Positions 5,677-6,086 of a stretch of DNA of 6,086 nt are shown here, piece by piece (within the stretch, counting starts at the first letter, position 1; each line of letters opens with the position of its first letter). The DNA is from Candidatus Methanophagales archaeon. GTDB taxonomy: Archaea; Halobacteriota; Syntropharchaeia; Alkanophagales; Methanospirareceae. The translations under genes were made by a program, and so were the position numbers. The notes under the pieces are model-generated. The model worked only from the letters and a program-made list of their open reading frames with translations. It was not told the origin of the DNA and did no database searches. Where the stretch lies: the NCBI GenBank assembly GCA_021161765.1, contig JAGGZZ010000001.1, positions 1-6,086 on the forward strand. The letters run 5' to 3'.

Positions 5677-6086
5677 GAGAACCCCATCCTTTTGAGGTGG
5701 TTGTTCACCTTCGCCTCAAGTTCGCTCACTTCGCTCTCAATTTCCGGCATCGGCGTTTCGTAGCGCTCCGCAAGTTCCTTCACGCGCCGGGCCAGAGTCT
5801 GGCTGATGCGATCCATCTCGCCCTGGATCCGTGCTTCGAGGACTGCGAGCCATTTGTCGTCCACGACCAGCGTCTTTATCTCCTCCTCGGTGAGCGTGGG
5901 ATACCTGTTGTATGCCTTCCTGTCAAGGTCTGCATCCGCTTCTTTGATCTCTTTCTTGAGCTTTGTTTCTTTATCGCTGAATCTGATCCATTCGTTGAGA
6001 ACAACAAGCTCATCTTCCGCCTCTTTATCGCCTTTTATCTCTTTGAGCCTTGTTTTAATGTTTGACTTGTTAATCTTGTCCAATTC
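5667..6086 (-). CDS. hsdM: Type I restriction-modification methyltransferase subunit (HsdM), C-terminal part
   Basis: The last 139 codons of hsdM; the frame stays open to the right edge, so the gene continues outside. A TTG at 6083-6081 could be read as a start, but the preceding codon (GAA) is in frame and the protein matches the end of much longer HsdM proteins, so this TTG is an internal leucine. Seen: a charged, probably coiled-coil helical segment, then EEEIKTLVVDDKWL, IQGEMDRIS, RVKELAERYETP and a final HLKRMGF, all characteristic of the HsdM C-terminal region that contacts HsdS. The catalytic SAM-binding and NPPF/Y motifs lie outside the window. HsdM methylates adenine in the target using S-adenosylmethionine. 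Its stop (TGA, 5669-5667) lies 10 bp inside hsdS, showing tight coupling. Confidence 0.95.
   Translation of the reverse strand, partial: ELDKINKSNIKTRLKEIKGDKEAEDELVVLNEWIRFSDKETKLKKEIKEADADLDRKAYNRYPTLTEEEIKTLVVDDKWLAVLEARIQGEMDRISQTLARRVKELAERYETPMPEIESEVSELEAKVNNHLKRMGFSWE

Noticed and set aside
5697..6065. 122-codon plus-strand open frame opposite hsdM
   Set aside because: It is antisense to the conserved HsdM C-terminal region, which explains the sequence fully.
5667..6083. Independent small gene starting at the TTG 6083-6081
   Set aside because: The frame is open to the window edge and the protein matches the end of HsdM, so the TTG is internal.

Overview
The window is a bacterial, probably Gram-negative chromosomal segment of intermediate and locally very uneven GC content. 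It is dominated by a Type I restriction-modification (R-M) operon on the minus strand. The reading frames, the strong AAGGAG-type ribosome binding sites and the typical HsdM/HsdS/HsdR sequences show that it is bacterial. The exact taxon cannot be told from this window.

Layout from left to right: (1) bases 2-106 on the plus strand are the last 34 codons of a gene that looks like a Y-family DNA polymerase IV (dinB), ending in a sliding-clamp-binding motif. (2) Bases 107-599 have no convincing gene. This gap lies between convergent genes and holds a perfect 9-bp inverted repeat (234-253) and a GC-rich, repeat-dense stretch (about 329-567) that can fold extensively and may be a dispersed intergenic repeat or a structured RNA. 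(3) Bases 600-1316, minus strand, encode a YgjP-like (DUF45/COG1451) zinc metallopeptidase. (4) Bases 1316-4369, minus strand, encode HsdR, the motor-nuclease subunit. (5) Bases 4366-5676, minus strand, encode HsdS, the specificity subunit, with two target recognition domains. (6) Bases 5667-6086, minus strand, are the C-terminal part of HsdM, the methyltransferase subunit, cut by the window's right edge.

Transcription order is hsdM > hsdS > hsdR > metallopeptidase. Each junction overlaps (10, 4 and 1 bp), so the four genes form one translationally coupled unit whose promoter lies beyond the right edge. HsdM2-HsdS would methylate a bipartite target. Adding HsdR gives the ATP-driven translocating nuclease that cuts unmodified DNA. 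The fourth protein is tied to the system by its position, but its role is not established by the sequence.

The most noteworthy points are the coupled metallopeptidase, the long in-frame DNA repeats inside hsdS (42 bp and 24 bp) around very AT-rich recognition domains, and the unexplained structured repeat region at about 329-567. I see no CRISPR array, transposase, tRNA or rRNA. The core is a recognisable R-M system, not a wholly new one.
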